From: Desulfobacula sp.
GTDB lineage: Bacteria; Desulfobacterota; Desulfobacteria; Desulfobacterales; Desulfobacteraceae
NCBI GenBank assembly: GCA_023701135.1
Contig: JAMPXP010000006.1
Span: 156,019 to 220,018 of the forward strand
Reading direction: 5' to 3'
Length of the DNA stretch: 64,000 bases
Below are positions 1 to 8,929 of this stretch, piece by piece (position 1 is the first letter of the stretch; every line of letters starts with the position of its first letter). Position numbers and translations under genes: made by a program. The notes under the pieces are model-generated. The model was not told the origin of the DNA. It ran no database searches and saw nothing but the letters and a program-made list of their open reading frames with translations.

Positions 1-2
1 TA

Positions 3-140
3 GAGGGAATGAGCTGGCTGGAATTGAGAAATCCGGAAGGGAAAATCATGCTTAAATATGATCTGCTCAAACGGATAAATTCAATTTTTCCTGAAACCGT
101 GATCCGAAATATTTACTATACAAACTTTTTAATGCAGTGA
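3..140 (+). CDS. C-terminal end of a DUF721/DciA-like protein (partial)
   Basis: An open frame runs in from the left edge and stops at 138-140, eight bases before fliM. The 45 visible residues contain WLELRNPEGKIMLKYDLLKR and then RINSIFPETVIRNIYY. This resembles the C-terminal end of DUF721 (DciA) proteins, where a hydrophobic segment is followed by a 'riN...vvrdirf' pattern. DciA proteins help load the replicative helicase in bacteria that lack DnaC. Only the tail is visible, so the family call is tentative. The reading frame itself and its close coupling to fliM look real. Confidence 0.45.
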   Translation, partial: EGMSWLELRNPEGKIMLKYDLLKRINSIFPETVIRNIYYTNFLMQ

Positions 141-147
141 TGAATCT

Positions 148-1140
148 ATGAGCGAAATACTATCCCAGGATGAAGTTGACAGTCTACTCGACGGATTGGA
201 TTCAGGTGAAGTTGAAGCGGTAAAGGATAAAGCCAAGCCTGAAAAAATTGACGGCATTATTGCCTATGATTTTACTAGTCAGGACAAGGTTGTCCGGGCC
301 AGAATGCCGACCTTTGACGTTATCAACGAGAGGCTTTCAAGAGAGGTCCGGGCTACCCTTTCTTCTTTGCTGCAAACCAATGTGGATGTCAGCGCCAATC
401 CCTTTGATACCTTGAAATTTTCGGAATTTGTCCGAAGCCTTCCGGTTCCGACCAGCCTCCATGTGTTCAGGATGGAACCGTTAAGGGGCCACGGCCTGAT
501 TGTCCTTGAAAGCCAGTTGGTGTACAATCTGATCGATACATTTTTCGGGGGTGAGGCCCTTGGTAAAGCCAGGGTGGAGGGCCGGGAATTTACCAATATC
601 GAAGAAGTTATGATCAAAAAAGCCGTGGTGGCGGTTTTGAAAAATATCGAAGCTTCCTGGGCGCCCATTGAACCGGTGAGAACGACCCTGATCCGGTCGG
701 AAATGAATCCCCAGTTTACCGCCATTGTCCTTCCCACGGACCTGGTTCTTGTAACCCGGTTTGAGATCGAACTGGAGCAGTCGGCGGGAAATCTGGTGGT
801 CTGCTATCCCTATTCCATGATCGAACCCATGAGAAATAAATTGTCTTCCGGTGTCCAGGCCGAAGTGGAAGAAATCGATACCAACTGGAGAAAAATGATC
901 CGGGAGGTCATCCTTGAATCAGAAGTTGTTTTGAGAATAGAACTCGGTAAAACGGAAATTACAGGTGAAAGACTGATATATATGCAAAAGGGCGATATTA
1001 TTCAACTCGATAATGACGCCTGCGATCCCTTGATCTGCTATGTGGACGGGCTCGCGAAATTGAAAGGCTATGCAGGCGTACAAAGAGGATTCCAGGCATT
1101 TCAGGTAAACGAAAAAATCATAACCGATTGTGAGGGGTAA
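148..1140 (+). CDS. fliM: Flagellar motor switch protein FliM
   Basis: FliM is the C-ring protein that captures phosphorylated CheY and passes the switching signal to FliG. Residues 4-14 are ILSQDEVDSLL, the family's CheY-P-binding motif. The CheC-like middle domain follows, including FDVINERLSREVRATLS near residue 52 and the GG-containing segment FFGGEALG near residue 131. The C-terminal SpoA domain occupies roughly residues 250-325. The length of 330 residues is normal. It opens a run of closely packed flagellar genes, with fliN starting two bases after its stop. The same N-terminal motif recurs seven times in the protein at 9688-11232. Confidence 0.97.
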   Translation: MSEILSQDEVDSLLDGLDSGEVEAVKDKAKPEKIDGIIAYDFTSQDKVVRARMPTFDVINERLSREVRATLSSLLQTNVDVSANPFDTLKFSEFVRSLPVPTSLHVFRMEPLRGHGLIVLESQLVYNLIDTFFGGEALGKARVEGREFTNIEEVMIKKAVVAVLKNIEASWAPIEPVRTTLIRSEMNPQFTAIVLPTDLVLVTRFEIELEQSAGNLVVCYPYSMIEPMRNKLSSGVQAEVEEIDTNWRKMIREVILESEVVLRIELGKTEITGERLIYMQKGDIIQLDNDACDPLICYVDGLAKLKGYAGVQRGFQAFQVNEKIITDCEG

Positions 1141-1142
1141 CC

Positions 1143-1475
1143 ATGACGGAAGAAAGCATTAAGGATGAATCCCGGGAAACTGTGGATGAGACGGAAGCCA
1201 GGGGAGAAAGGGAGCTTGATTTTATTCTGGATATCCCTTTGGAACTTTCGGTGGAACTCGGCAAGGCAAAATTGTTGGTGAATGATCTTCTTCAATTGGG
1301 GCAGGGGTCCATTATCGAATTGAATAAGCTTGCCGGTGAACCTCTGGAAGTTTATATCAACAGAAAACTCATTGCCAGGGGAGAAGTCGTTGTGGTGAAT
1401 GAAAAATTCGGTGTCCGGCTCACGGATGTCATCACACCCATTGACAGGGTTAAATCTCTGGCATCGGCAGAATGA
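1143..1475 (+). CDS. fliN: Flagellar motor switch protein FliN
   Basis: FliN is the small C-ring protein that, with FliM, forms the base of the rotor switch and a docking place for the export ATPase complex. It is 110 residues, with an acidic N-terminal lead of about 28 residues and then one SpoA domain (LDIPLELSVELGKAKLLVND ... GEVVVVNEKFGVRLTDV). It has no CheC-like domain, so it is FliN rather than FliY. It lies two bases after fliM, and its stop overlaps the fliO start by four bases (ATGA), which points to translational coupling. Confidence 0.96.
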   Translation: MTEESIKDESRETVDETEARGERELDFILDIPLELSVELGKAKLLVNDLLQLGQGSIIELNKLAGEPLEVYINRKLIARGEVVVVNEKFGVRLTDVITPIDRVKSLASAE

Positions 1476-1849
1476 ATACCCCTTCGGAGATATGGGTGGC
1501 CTTTGCCAGAACATTTTCCATGCTCGTTTTGGTTCTGGCGGTTCTTATATTGGTATTCTATTTGATCAAAAAATTTTCAACCCTGAACCATTTCAAGGGC
1601 GGCAAGGATCATATCCGGATCATGTCGGTCCATCATTTTTCTGCAAAGGAGAAGCTTGTGCTGGTGGACGTGATGGGAGATATTCTTTTGTTGGGGGTCA
1701 CTCCGCAGAATATTACAAAGCTGTCTTCCGTGGATCACCCCATTGACCCCTCACCCCATGAGCCGAAAGCCCCTTTCAGGTTTTCAGATTTTTTAAGCCG
1801 GAAGCTCGGCAATCGGGAAGCAAAAATCAATGAAGACATCAACACATAA
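1472..1849 (+). CDS. fliO: Flagellar biosynthesis protein FliO
   Basis: FliO is a small membrane protein that assists assembly of the FliP-FliQ-FliR export gate. One membrane helix is visible at about residues 10-32 (FARTFSMLVLVLAVLILVFY), followed by a cytoplasmic domain containing HIRIMSVHHFSAKEKLVLVD and ILLLGVTPQNI, the usual FliO pattern. It is 125 residues. Its start overlaps the fliN stop by four bases, and its 3' end overlaps the fliP start by 20 bases. Both the position between fliN and fliP and the sequence support the call. Confidence 0.93.
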   Translation: MNTPSEIWVAFARTFSMLVLVLAVLILVFYLIKKFSTLNHFKGGKDHIRIMSVHHFSAKEKLVLVDVMGDILLLGVTPQNITKLSSVDHPIDPSPHEPKAPFRFSDFLSRKLGNREAKINEDINT

Positions 1850-2609
1850 ATATCTCGTCCGTCTTAAGCTTATGGTACTCGTTCTCTTGCTTGTGATGCT
1901 GGCAAGCCCCTCTGTCTTTGCCGTGACCTTCCCCATTCCATCCCTTCAATTGAATGTGGAAACCGCCAAAACCCCGGAAGAGGTTGTGGTGGTTCTTGAA
2001 ATTATCGCCCTTCTGACCATCCTGGCCCTGGCCCCGGCCATCCTAATTCTCATGACCCCCTTTACCAGACTGGTGGTGGTCTTCCATTTTTTGCGTCAGG
2101 CCATGGGGATTCAGACCAGCCCTCCCAACCAGGTAATTATGGGCCTGGCCCTGTTCATGACCTTTTTTATCATCAAACCCGTGGCTCTGGAGGTTTATGA
2201 ACAATCCCTGAATCCCTATCTGGAACGTCAACTGACCTATGACAAGGCTTTTGAACAGGCCCAGGTACCCATTCGAAAATACCTTCTGCTCAATACCCGG
2301 GAAAACGATATCGCCCTTTTTGTCAAAGGGGCGGATATGAAAAAGCCGGAAACAAGGGAGGATGTGTCTTTACTGGTGCTGATTCCCGCCTATGTTATCA
2401 GTGAACTGAAAACCGCTTTTATCATCGGTTTTATTCTTTATATTCCCTTTCTCGTTATCGATATGGTGGTGGCTTCCGTACTTTTGGCCATGGGTATGAT
2501 GATGCTTCCGCCGGTCATGATATCTTTGCCCTTCAAGCTCATGCTCTTTGTCCTGGTGGATGGCTGGCATTTGATTTGCGGATCACTTCTGAAAAGTTTC
2601 GGAGTATAA
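1830..2609 (+). CDS. fliP: Flagellar type III export gate protein FliP
   Basis: FliP is the main subunit of the export gate channel in the inner membrane. It begins with a cleavable-type signal peptide (hydrophobic stretch of residues 13-31, ending VFA). Conserved family segments follow: LLTILALAPAILILMTPFTR, VVFHFLRQAMGIQTSPPNQV and the C-terminal VASVLLAMGMMMLPPVMISL. At 259 residues the length is typical. It overlaps the end of fliO and lies directly before fliQ. Confidence 0.97.
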   Translation: MKTSTHKYLVRLKLMVLVLLLVMLASPSVFAVTFPIPSLQLNVETAKTPEEVVVVLEIIALLTILALAPAILILMTPFTRLVVVFHFLRQAMGIQTSPPNQVIMGLALFMTFFIIKPVALEVYEQSLNPYLERQLTYDKAFEQAQVPIRKYLLLNTRENDIALFVKGADMKKPETREDVSLLVLIPAYVISELKTAFIIGFILYIPFLVIDMVVASVLLAMGMMMLPPVMISLPFKLMLFVLVDGWHLICGSLLKSFGV

Positions 2610-2611
2610 TC

Positions 2612-2881
2612 ATGACTCCTGAATTTGTGGTGGAACTTGCAACGGAGGCCATTACCCTGACGATTCTTCTTTCCATGCCCATGCTGGGTCTCGGCCTTGC
2701 CGTGGGGCTTATGGTCAGTGTTTTCCAGGCCGTTACCCAGATCCAGGAAATGACCCTGACCTTTGTTCCTAAAATTTTGGCGGTTTTCATCGGACTTTTG
2801 TTTGCCGCTCCCTGGATGCTGGAAAAAATCACAAGTTTTACCATTCATCTGATTGAAAATATACCGGCTTATATCAGATAG
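2612..2881 (+). CDS. fliQ: Flagellar export gate protein FliQ
   Basis: FliQ is the two-helix inner-membrane subunit of the export gate. The product is 89 residues and starts MTPEFVVELATEAI. Two hydrophobic hairpin helices follow, with the family segment VFQAVTQIQEMTLTFVPKI between them. I use the ATG at 2612, two bases after the fliP stop, because it gives exactly the usual FliQ length; the frame could be extended upstream to 2576 inside fliP. It lies between fliP and fliR as in most flagellar operons. Confidence 0.97.
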   Translation: MTPEFVVELATEAITLTILLSMPMLGLGLAVGLMVSVFQAVTQIQEMTLTFVPKILAVFIGLLFAAPWMLEKITSFTIHLIENIPAYIR

Positions 2882-2891
2882 GGAGTTCTTG

Positions 2892-3680
2892 ATGGAGATT
2901 CTGAATGTCATCGATCCGGATCAATTCAGGGCATACATGCTGGTTCTCTTGAGGATCAGCATCTTTCTCTTCATGCTGCCCGTATTTTCGTCAACGGTTT
3001 TCCCGGATAGACTGAAAATGGGATTTGCCCTCGTGGTTTCCCTGCTGGTGTATTCAGTGGTGGAAATCGATCTGTCCAGGTTTCCCATGAATGTTGTGTC
3101 CACCGGACTTTTGATTCTGGCGGAAGCCATGATCGGGGTGACCCTGGGCCTGTGCATGCGGATGTTTTTTGCCTCGGTCCAGCTTGCAGGTCAGATCATC
3201 GGTTTCCAGATGGGATATGCCATGATCAATGTGCTGGATCCCCAGACCGGAGCCAATGTTTCCATCATGGATCAGTTTGGATACTGGGTCTGTATTGTTG
3301 TTTTCCTTCTCTTAAACGGCCATCATATTATATTTCTGGCGGCCGTTGACAGCTTTAAAATTGTTCCCGTGGGGTTTTTCATGATGCACGGGGCCTTGCC
3401 GGCAAAGGTCATCGAGATCGGTGCCCAACTGTTTGTATTATCCGTAAAAATCGGCGCCCCGGTAATTGTTGCGCTGTCCTTTGTCAGTGTGGGCTTCGGC
3501 CTTGTGGCAAAATTTTCTCCCCAGATGAATGTCATGATCGTGGCCTTCCCGCTTCAGATTATTACAGGCCTCACCCTTTTCGGGCTTACACTTCAGATCG
3601 TCGTCATCGTGACCCGGACCTATGTATCTGAATTAAGAGGCTTGTTGATGTGGTTTCTTTTTTATATGGGCGGGGGATAA
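2892..3680 (+). CDS. fliR: Flagellar export gate protein FliR
   Basis: FliR is the multi-helix subunit that caps the FliP-FliQ export gate. It starts MEILNVIDPDQFRAYMLVLL and contains several membrane helices and the family segments LAEAMIGVTLGLCMRMFFASVQ and GQIIGFQMGYAMINVLDP. At 262 residues it has normal length. I take the ATG at 2892, preceded by GGGAG at 2881-2885, rather than an upstream in-frame start at 2853 that would overlap fliQ. The flhB start lies seven bases after its stop. Confidence 0.97.
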   Translation: MEILNVIDPDQFRAYMLVLLRISIFLFMLPVFSSTVFPDRLKMGFALVVSLLVYSVVEIDLSRFPMNVVSTGLLILAEAMIGVTLGLCMRMFFASVQLAGQIIGFQMGYAMINVLDPQTGANVSIMDQFGYWVCIVVFLLLNGHHIIFLAAVDSFKIVPVGFFMMHGALPAKVIEIGAQLFVLSVKIGAPVIVALSFVSVGFGLVAKFSPQMNVMIVAFPLQIITGLTLFGLTLQIVVIVTRTYVSELRGLLMWFLFYMGGG

Positions 3681-3686
3681 GAGAAG

Positions 3687-4760
3687 ATGGCTGAAGATTC
3701 GGAAAGCGGCGGAGAGAAAACCGAAGACGCGTCGTCGCGGAAACTGTCCAAGTCCCGTGAAGAAGGACAGGTGGCAAAGAGTGTTGAAATCCCTTCCGTC
3801 TTTGTTCTTCTGACCGGCGCCATTGCCTTGTATTTTTCCGCTTTTAATATCTATCACAAGCTGATGGGCGTGTTACAATTTAACCTTGATTTTAAAAAAA
3901 TTCCCCTGTTGACAGAGCTTGAAGTGGTTCGATTGCTGGCCTATCACACTGAAAAAATCATCCTCATGTGTATCCCTGTCATGGGGGTCATTGTTCTGGC
4001 CGCCATGGTTTCAAATCTTGCCCAGGTCGGTTTCACAATATCCTGGCAATCTCTGGAACCCAAACTGTCCAGGCTGGACCCCATCAATGGGTTTAAGCAG
4101 AAATTCACCTCACGGGCCGTTGTGGAATTCTTAAAAACCCTTATAAAAGTGGGCGTTATTTCCATGGTGGCCTATAACGCCATCAAGGCGGAACTGGTTC
4201 CCATAACATTTCTTTATGACACCAGTGTGGGATACATCCTTCTATACATGCTCAAGGTCTCGTTCTGGATTTTTGTCAAGGTCTGCCTGTTCATGCTGGT
4301 GGTGGCCATACTGGATTATGCCTATCAGAAATGGAAATTTCTGGAAGAACAGAAAATGACCAAAAAGGAAGTCAAGGACGAGACCAAGCAGACCGAGGGT
4401 GATCCCCTGGTAAAATCCAGGATCAGGCAACTCCAGCACCAGGCGGCCAGGAAACGAATGATGGCCGATGTTCCCCGTGCGGATGTGGTGGTGACCAACC
4501 CGACCCGTCTGGCCGTTGCCCTGAAATATGACGGCAAGACCATGGATGCTCCGAAGGTGCTTGCAAAAGGAGCCGGGCCCGTGGCCGAGAATATCAGGAG
4601 GATTGCAAGGGAAAATGATATCCCTCTGGTGGAAGATAAACAATTGGCCCGAAACTTGTATAGCAGTGTAGATATCGGCGGGGAGGTTCCGACGGAATTA
4701 TACCAGGCCGTTGCGGAATTGCTGGCCTATGTTTACAAATTAAAAGGGAAAAAACTTTAG
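3687..4760 (+). CDS. flhB: Flagellar export specificity switch protein FlhB
   Basis: FlhB is the membrane protein that changes the export apparatus from rod/hook substrates to filament substrates after self-cleavage between Asn and Pro. It has a polar N-terminus with the family opening GEKTEDASSRKLSKSREEGQ, four membrane segments to about residue 210, and a cytoplasmic domain with RIRQLQHQAARKRMMADVP. The cleavage loop reads N271-P272-T273-R274, where most FlhB proteins have NPTH. The Asn-Pro pair needed for cleavage is present. A stand-alone copy of the C-terminal domain is encoded at 13192-13467. Confidence 0.96.
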   Translation: MAEDSESGGEKTEDASSRKLSKSREEGQVAKSVEIPSVFVLLTGAIALYFSAFNIYHKLMGVLQFNLDFKKIPLLTELEVVRLLAYHTEKIILMCIPVMGVIVLAAMVSNLAQVGFTISWQSLEPKLSRLDPINGFKQKFTSRAVVEFLKTLIKVGVISMVAYNAIKAELVPITFLYDTSVGYILLYMLKVSFWIFVKVCLFMLVVAILDYAYQKWKFLEEQKMTKKEVKDETKQTEGDPLVKSRIRQLQHQAARKRMMADVPRADVVVTNPTRLAVALKYDGKTMDAPKVLAKGAGPVAENIRRIARENDIPLVEDKQLARNLYSSVDIGGEVPTELYQAVAELLAYVYKLKGKKL

Positions 4761-4819
4761 GCGGCGGCAGGAATTTGGCGATTTGTGTCAAAGTTTGATT
4801 TGAAACACCTGGAGTGCAA

Positions 4820-6919
4820 ATGGCAATGAATTTAACCGGAATTATTGCAGGGATCAAAAAAGAATCATCCGATATTCTGATGGTGTTCGCTTTTATCGGA
4901 ATCTTATTGGCCATGATCCTGCCTTTGCATCCCATCATTCTTGATTTTTTTCTGGCATTGAATATTTCTTTATCTATCGTTGTGCTGGTTACCACCATGT
5001 ATACCACAGCTCCCCTGGAATTTGCCATTTTCCCCTCCCTTCTTCTGGTCTTGACCCTGTTCCGTCTCTCCTTGAACGTGGCATCCACCCGTCTGATTCT
5101 TTTACACGGCAATGAAGGTCCCCTTGCGGCCGGTGCAGTGATCAAATCCTTCGGCAGTTTTGTGGTGGGCGGGAACTATGTGGTGGGATTTATAATTTTT
5201 GCGATTCTGGTTCTGATCAATTTTCTGGTTATTACCAAAGGTGCGGGCAGGATTGCCGAAGTTGCAGCCAGATTTACCCTGGATGCCATGCCCGGAAAGC
5301 AGATGGCCATTGACGCGGATCTTAATGCCGGCATGATCGATGAGGATGAGGCCAGGGCAAGGCGAAAAGCCATTGCAAAGGAAGCCGAATTCCATGGGGC
5401 CATGGACGGCGCCTCAAAATTTGTCCGGGGAGATGCCATTGCCGGTATTGTCATTACCATCATCAATATTGTGGGTGGATTTGTTATCGGTGTGCTTCAA
5501 CAGGGGATGGAAATGAAAGAGGCGTTGACCGTCTATACACTTCTCACCGTTGGGGATGGTCTGGTGTCCCAGGTACCGGCCCTTCTCATCTCGGCTGCAG
5601 CAGGTCTCCTGGTTTCAAGATCAGGCTCTGAGATGAAAATGGGGGCAGAGTTTGCCAAACATCTTTTTTCTAGCGCAACTCCGGTTTTTATCGGGGCCGT
5701 GATCGTGTTCGGTATGGGGCTCATACCCGGCCTTCCGACACTTCCTTTTATGACATTGGGCCTGGTGATCGGTACTCTGGCCTGGTATTTTTTAAGGGAG
5801 GATGAGGTGAAAAAGGAAGAAAAAAGATTAGGGGCAAAGGTGGAAACAGAAGAAGAGGGAACCGGCGCTCCTGAAGATGTGGATCATCTTTTAAATCTGG
5901 ATACCATAGAGCTGGAAGTCGGGTATGGGTTGATTCCCCTGGTGGATAAACAACAGGACGGGACGCTTCTGGGAAGAATCAGGGCCATCCGGAGGCAGTT
6001 TGCCACGGAACTGGGCATTATCATCCCCCCCATTCATATCCGGGACAATCTCAATCTGAGCCCGGCCCAATACCGCCTGATGATCAAAGGGGTTGAAACC
6101 GCATCAACGGAGCTAATGGTCAATCATTATCTGGCCATGGACCCCGGAGGCATGGCCCAGAAAATTGAGGGGATTGACACGGTTGAGCCGGCCTTCCATC
6201 TTCCGGCCAAATGGATTCCCCCGGAACGGGAGGAAGAAGCCAAGTTTGCCGGATATACCGTAGTGGATAATTCCACCGTCATCGCCACCCACCTGACGGA
6301 GATCGTACGGAATAATGCCCACAACCTTCTGGGCCGTCAGGATGTCCAGCATCTGATGGACAATCTGGCCAAGACAAATCCCAAGGCTGTGGAAGAGATA
6401 GTCCCCGGTCTGCTATCGCTTGGGGTGGTTCAAAAGGTGCTTCAGAACCTGTTAAGGGAAAGAATTTCCATCCGGGATATGCTGACCATTGTGGAAACCC
6501 TTGCCGATTTCGCCCCGGTGGGAAAGGATCCGGATCTTTTGACCGAATATGTAAGGCAGAGAATTGCCAAAGGAATGATTGCCCCCTATCTCCAGGAAGG
6601 CAAGGCACTGCATATCCTGACCCTTGACCGGAACCTGGAGGAGATTTTAACCAAAAATATTAAACATACGGATCATGGTGCCTATCTTGCCCTGGACCCG
6701 AGGTTGTCGGAAGAAATCATAAAGGCTGTGATAAAAGAAGTGGAGCGGCAGGTGGTGGCCAATACTCAGCCTGTGCTTATGACAACCCCAAGCCTGAGAA
6801 GGCATCTCAGAAAATTGATAGAGTCCTCTTTGCCCGCTGTTTTTGTGGTGTCCCATGCAGAAATAGTGGATGGTATTAACCTGCAGGCAATCGGAAAGGT
6901 GAGTTTGAAGAATGAATAG
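4820..6919 (+). CDS. flhA: Flagellar export component FlhA
   Basis: FlhA forms the nonameric ring of the export apparatus. Its membrane part uses the proton gradient, and its cytoplasmic ring docks export chaperones. The N-terminal half has about eight membrane helices and the family signature FRLSLNVASTRLIL followed by GAVIKSFGSFVVGGNYVVG. The conserved loop DAMPGKQMAIDADLNAGMID is present. The C-terminal half is the soluble domain, containing GYGLIPLVDKQQDGTLLGRI. I choose the ATG at 4820 because GGAG at 4811-4814 is well spaced from it; a GTG at 4814 or ATG at 4826 are alternatives. The stop overlaps flhF by eight bases. Confidence 0.97.
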   Translation: MAMNLTGIIAGIKKESSDILMVFAFIGILLAMILPLHPIILDFFLALNISLSIVVLVTTMYTTAPLEFAIFPSLLLVLTLFRLSLNVASTRLILLHGNEGPLAAGAVIKSFGSFVVGGNYVVGFIIFAILVLINFLVITKGAGRIAEVAARFTLDAMPGKQMAIDADLNAGMIDEDEARARRKAIAKEAEFHGAMDGASKFVRGDAIAGIVITIINIVGGFVIGVLQQGMEMKEALTVYTLLTVGDGLVSQVPALLISAAAGLLVSRSGSEMKMGAEFAKHLFSSATPVFIGAVIVFGMGLIPGLPTLPFMTLGLVIGTLAWYFLREDEVKKEEKRLGAKVETEEEGTGAPEDVDHLLNLDTIELEVGYGLIPLVDKQQDGTLLGRIRAIRRQFATELGIIIPPIHIRDNLNLSPAQYRLMIKGVETASTELMVNHYLAMDPGGMAQKIEGIDTVEPAFHLPAKWIPPEREEEAKFAGYTVVDNSTVIATHLTEIVRNNAHNLLGRQDVQHLMDNLAKTNPKAVEEIVPGLLSLGVVQKVLQNLLRERISIRDMLTIVETLADFAPVGKDPDLLTEYVRQRIAKGMIAPYLQEGKALHILTLDRNLEEILTKNIKHTDHGAYLALDPRLSEEIIKAVIKEVERQVVANTQPVLMTTPSLRRHLRKLIESSLPAVFVVSHAEIVDGINLQAIGKVSLKNE

Positions 6920-8015
6920 GAAAGTTTATAAAGCCGAGAATATTCAGCAAGCCATTGCGACCATTAAAGAAGAGCTGGGATCAGATGCCATGATCCTGAG
7001 TACGCGGAAAATCAAACGGAAGCTCTCCGATCCCTACGCAAAGGAAATGTTTGAAGTGGAGGCCGCCGTCCCTCCCCCGAAAAAGGACGACAAAAAAGAC
7101 AGGGGGCATCTGATGGAGGCCATTCAGGATGATATCGCCCAGATCAAGGATATGATCTCCATTGCCGGATTTGGAAGCGGGATGCACAATATGGTCTGCA
7201 ATCATTTTGAGTCCGTGGGTGTTCTTGCCTCCCTGCTCAGGGCCGGCGTCAGTGAAACCCTTGCCGGCGCCATTATTCAGAAGGCAAGCGTTTCCATGGA
7301 CAACACGGCGGATCAACAGGAAAAAATCAAATCCCTTAAAAAATATGTAATGAAGGAATGCCTGAGCCGCGTTGCCGTCCGGGATTATTTCTGCCGGGAC
7401 AATACCTCCGGAGTTCCCCATGTAGCCGCCTTTATCGGCCCCACCGGCGTGGGCAAGACCACCACCATTGCCAAACTTGCCGCCATGCTGACCTTTCAGA
7501 GAAAAATGAGGGTGGCCTTGATTTCCATCGACAATTACCGGGTGGGCGCTTTTGAACAGCTCAAAGCCTATGCGTCCATCATGGGGTTATTATGCGTACC
7601 GGCTTTCAGCGCCCAGGATCTTCTCTGCGCCCTGGACCGGATGAAATCCATGGATATGGTCCTTATTGATACGGCTGGGCACAGCCATTTTGATAAACAG
7701 AGGATCGACGAAATATTGAAATTGATTCAAGCGGATTTTAGGATTTCTGCTCATTTGGTCTTGAGTGTTACCTCTGAATCGATTATTATGCAGGAAGCCG
7801 CCTCTGCTTTTTCAGTATTTGGTCCGGATACGGTAATTTTTACAAAGGTTGATGAAACCAGAAGATGTGGTAAAATATTGGACCAGATCAATGATTTTAA
7901 ATTGCCTGTTTCTTTGATTGCAAACGGGCAGAGGGTCCCTGAGGATTTGATGGTGCCCGATAAGCAGGAATTGCTCAAGATCATTCTCGGGAAGGGATCA
8001 AAGGAGATAATTTAA
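6912..8015 (+). CDS. flhF: Flagellar placement GTPase FlhF (SRP-type)
   Basis: FlhF is an SRP-family GTPase that recruits the first flagellar parts to the cell pole. The N-terminus has the family pattern MNRKVYKAENIQQAIATIKEELG and a linker. The NG domain starts near residue 100. G1 is GPTGVGKTTT (residues 176-185), G3 is DTAGHS (253-258) and G4 is TKVDE (311-315). At 367 residues it is slightly short because the basic linker is compact. It is translationally coupled to flhA and followed by flhG, the usual polar-flagellum pair. Confidence 0.96.
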   Translation: MNRKVYKAENIQQAIATIKEELGSDAMILSTRKIKRKLSDPYAKEMFEVEAAVPPPKKDDKKDRGHLMEAIQDDIAQIKDMISIAGFGSGMHNMVCNHFESVGVLASLLRAGVSETLAGAIIQKASVSMDNTADQQEKIKSLKKYVMKECLSRVAVRDYFCRDNTSGVPHVAAFIGPTGVGKTTTIAKLAAMLTFQRKMRVALISIDNYRVGAFEQLKAYASIMGLLCVPAFSAQDLLCALDRMKSMDMVLIDTAGHSHFDKQRIDEILKLIQADFRISAHLVLSVTSESIIMQEAASAFSVFGPDTVIFTKVDETRRCGKILDQINDFKLPVSLIANGQRVPEDLMVPDKQELLKIILGKGSKEII

Positions 8016-8016
8016 G

Positions 8017-8910
8017 TTGAATCAGGCAAAAGGACTTCAAAACGTTGTGAAAGACCGGGCGTTTTCAAGACGGAATGCAACGGCAATATCCGGCCCCACC
8101 GTCCTTCCGCGAGTGATCGCCGTTACCAGCGGAAAGGGAGGCGTCGGAAAAACCAATATCGTTGCCAATGCAGCCGTTTCCCTAAGCCGCATGGGAAAAC
8201 GGGTGGTGATTATTGATGCCGATGTCGGTCTTGCCAATATCGATATTATTTTTAATTTAAGGCCTGAATTCAATATCAGGCATGTCATCAATTCTGAAAA
8301 AACCTTGAAAGAAGTCATGGTTCAATCGGAACACGGGATTAAGATTCTTCCGGGCGGTTCCGGGTTTGCAGACCTGACCCAATTGGGAGAGGGTGAAAAA
8401 CTCAATCTTCTGACGGAGTTTGAAAGCCTTGCGGATCAAGCTGATATTATCTTTGTGGATACCGGCGCCGGGATTTCCGCCAATGTATTATATTTTAATT
8501 CAGCCTGTGATGACTGTGTGGTCATCGCCACCAACGAGCCCACCTCCATTACCGATGCCTATGCCATGATGAAGGTCATGTCCCGGGAATATGGGACAAA
8601 ATATTTTAAACTGATCGTCAACATGGTCGATTCCGAGGCCGAGGCCAAAAAAGTATATGGTTCCCTGAGTGGCGCCCTGGATAAATTTTTAAAAAATGTG
8701 GTGCTGGAATATGTGGGTCATATTCCCTTTGACAGACAATTGCAGCAATCGGTTCAGAAAAGGGGGCTGGTCATGGATCGTTTTCCGGATTCGGCTTCTG
8801 CCCGGGCCATCCATGAAATAGCCGTTAGCCTTTCGAGGCGGCCGTTAAAAAACAATTCCAACGGGAATCTGACATTTTTTATGAGCAGGGTTTTTCAAAC
8901 CACAACCTGA
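8017..8910 (+). CDS. flhG: MinD-like ATPase FlhG (FleN), flagellar number regulator
   Basis: FlhG is a MinD/ParA-like ATPase that limits flagellar number, stimulates FlhF GTPase activity and in some bacteria restrains the master activator. The N-terminal MNQAKGL resembles the DQAxxL activator helix of FlhG. The deviant Walker A motif is KGGVGKT (residues 40-46), followed by IDADVGLANIDIIF. The start codon is TTG at 8017, supported by AAGGAG at 8001-8006. It lies one base after the flhF stop. The 297-residue length is normal. Confidence 0.95.
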   Translation: MNQAKGLQNVVKDRAFSRRNATAISGPTVLPRVIAVTSGKGGVGKTNIVANAAVSLSRMGKRVVIIDADVGLANIDIIFNLRPEFNIRHVINSEKTLKEVMVQSEHGIKILPGGSGFADLTQLGEGEKLNLLTEFESLADQADIIFVDTGAGISANVLYFNSACDDCVVIATNEPTSITDAYAMMKVMSREYGTKYFKLIVNMVDSEAEAKKVYGSLSGALDKFLKNVVLEYVGHIPFDRQLQQSVQKRGLVMDRFPDSASARAIHEIAVSLSRRPLKNNSNGNLTFFMSRVFQTTT

Positions 8911-8929
8911 CAGGACACACCGGCGTTAT

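Noticed and set aside
2565..2580. TGGCAT-N5-TTGCG, a sigma54-like match near the end of fliP
   Set aside because: It encodes conserved FliP residues (GWHLICG) inside a tight operon with no gap before fliQ, so it is most likely a coding coincidence.
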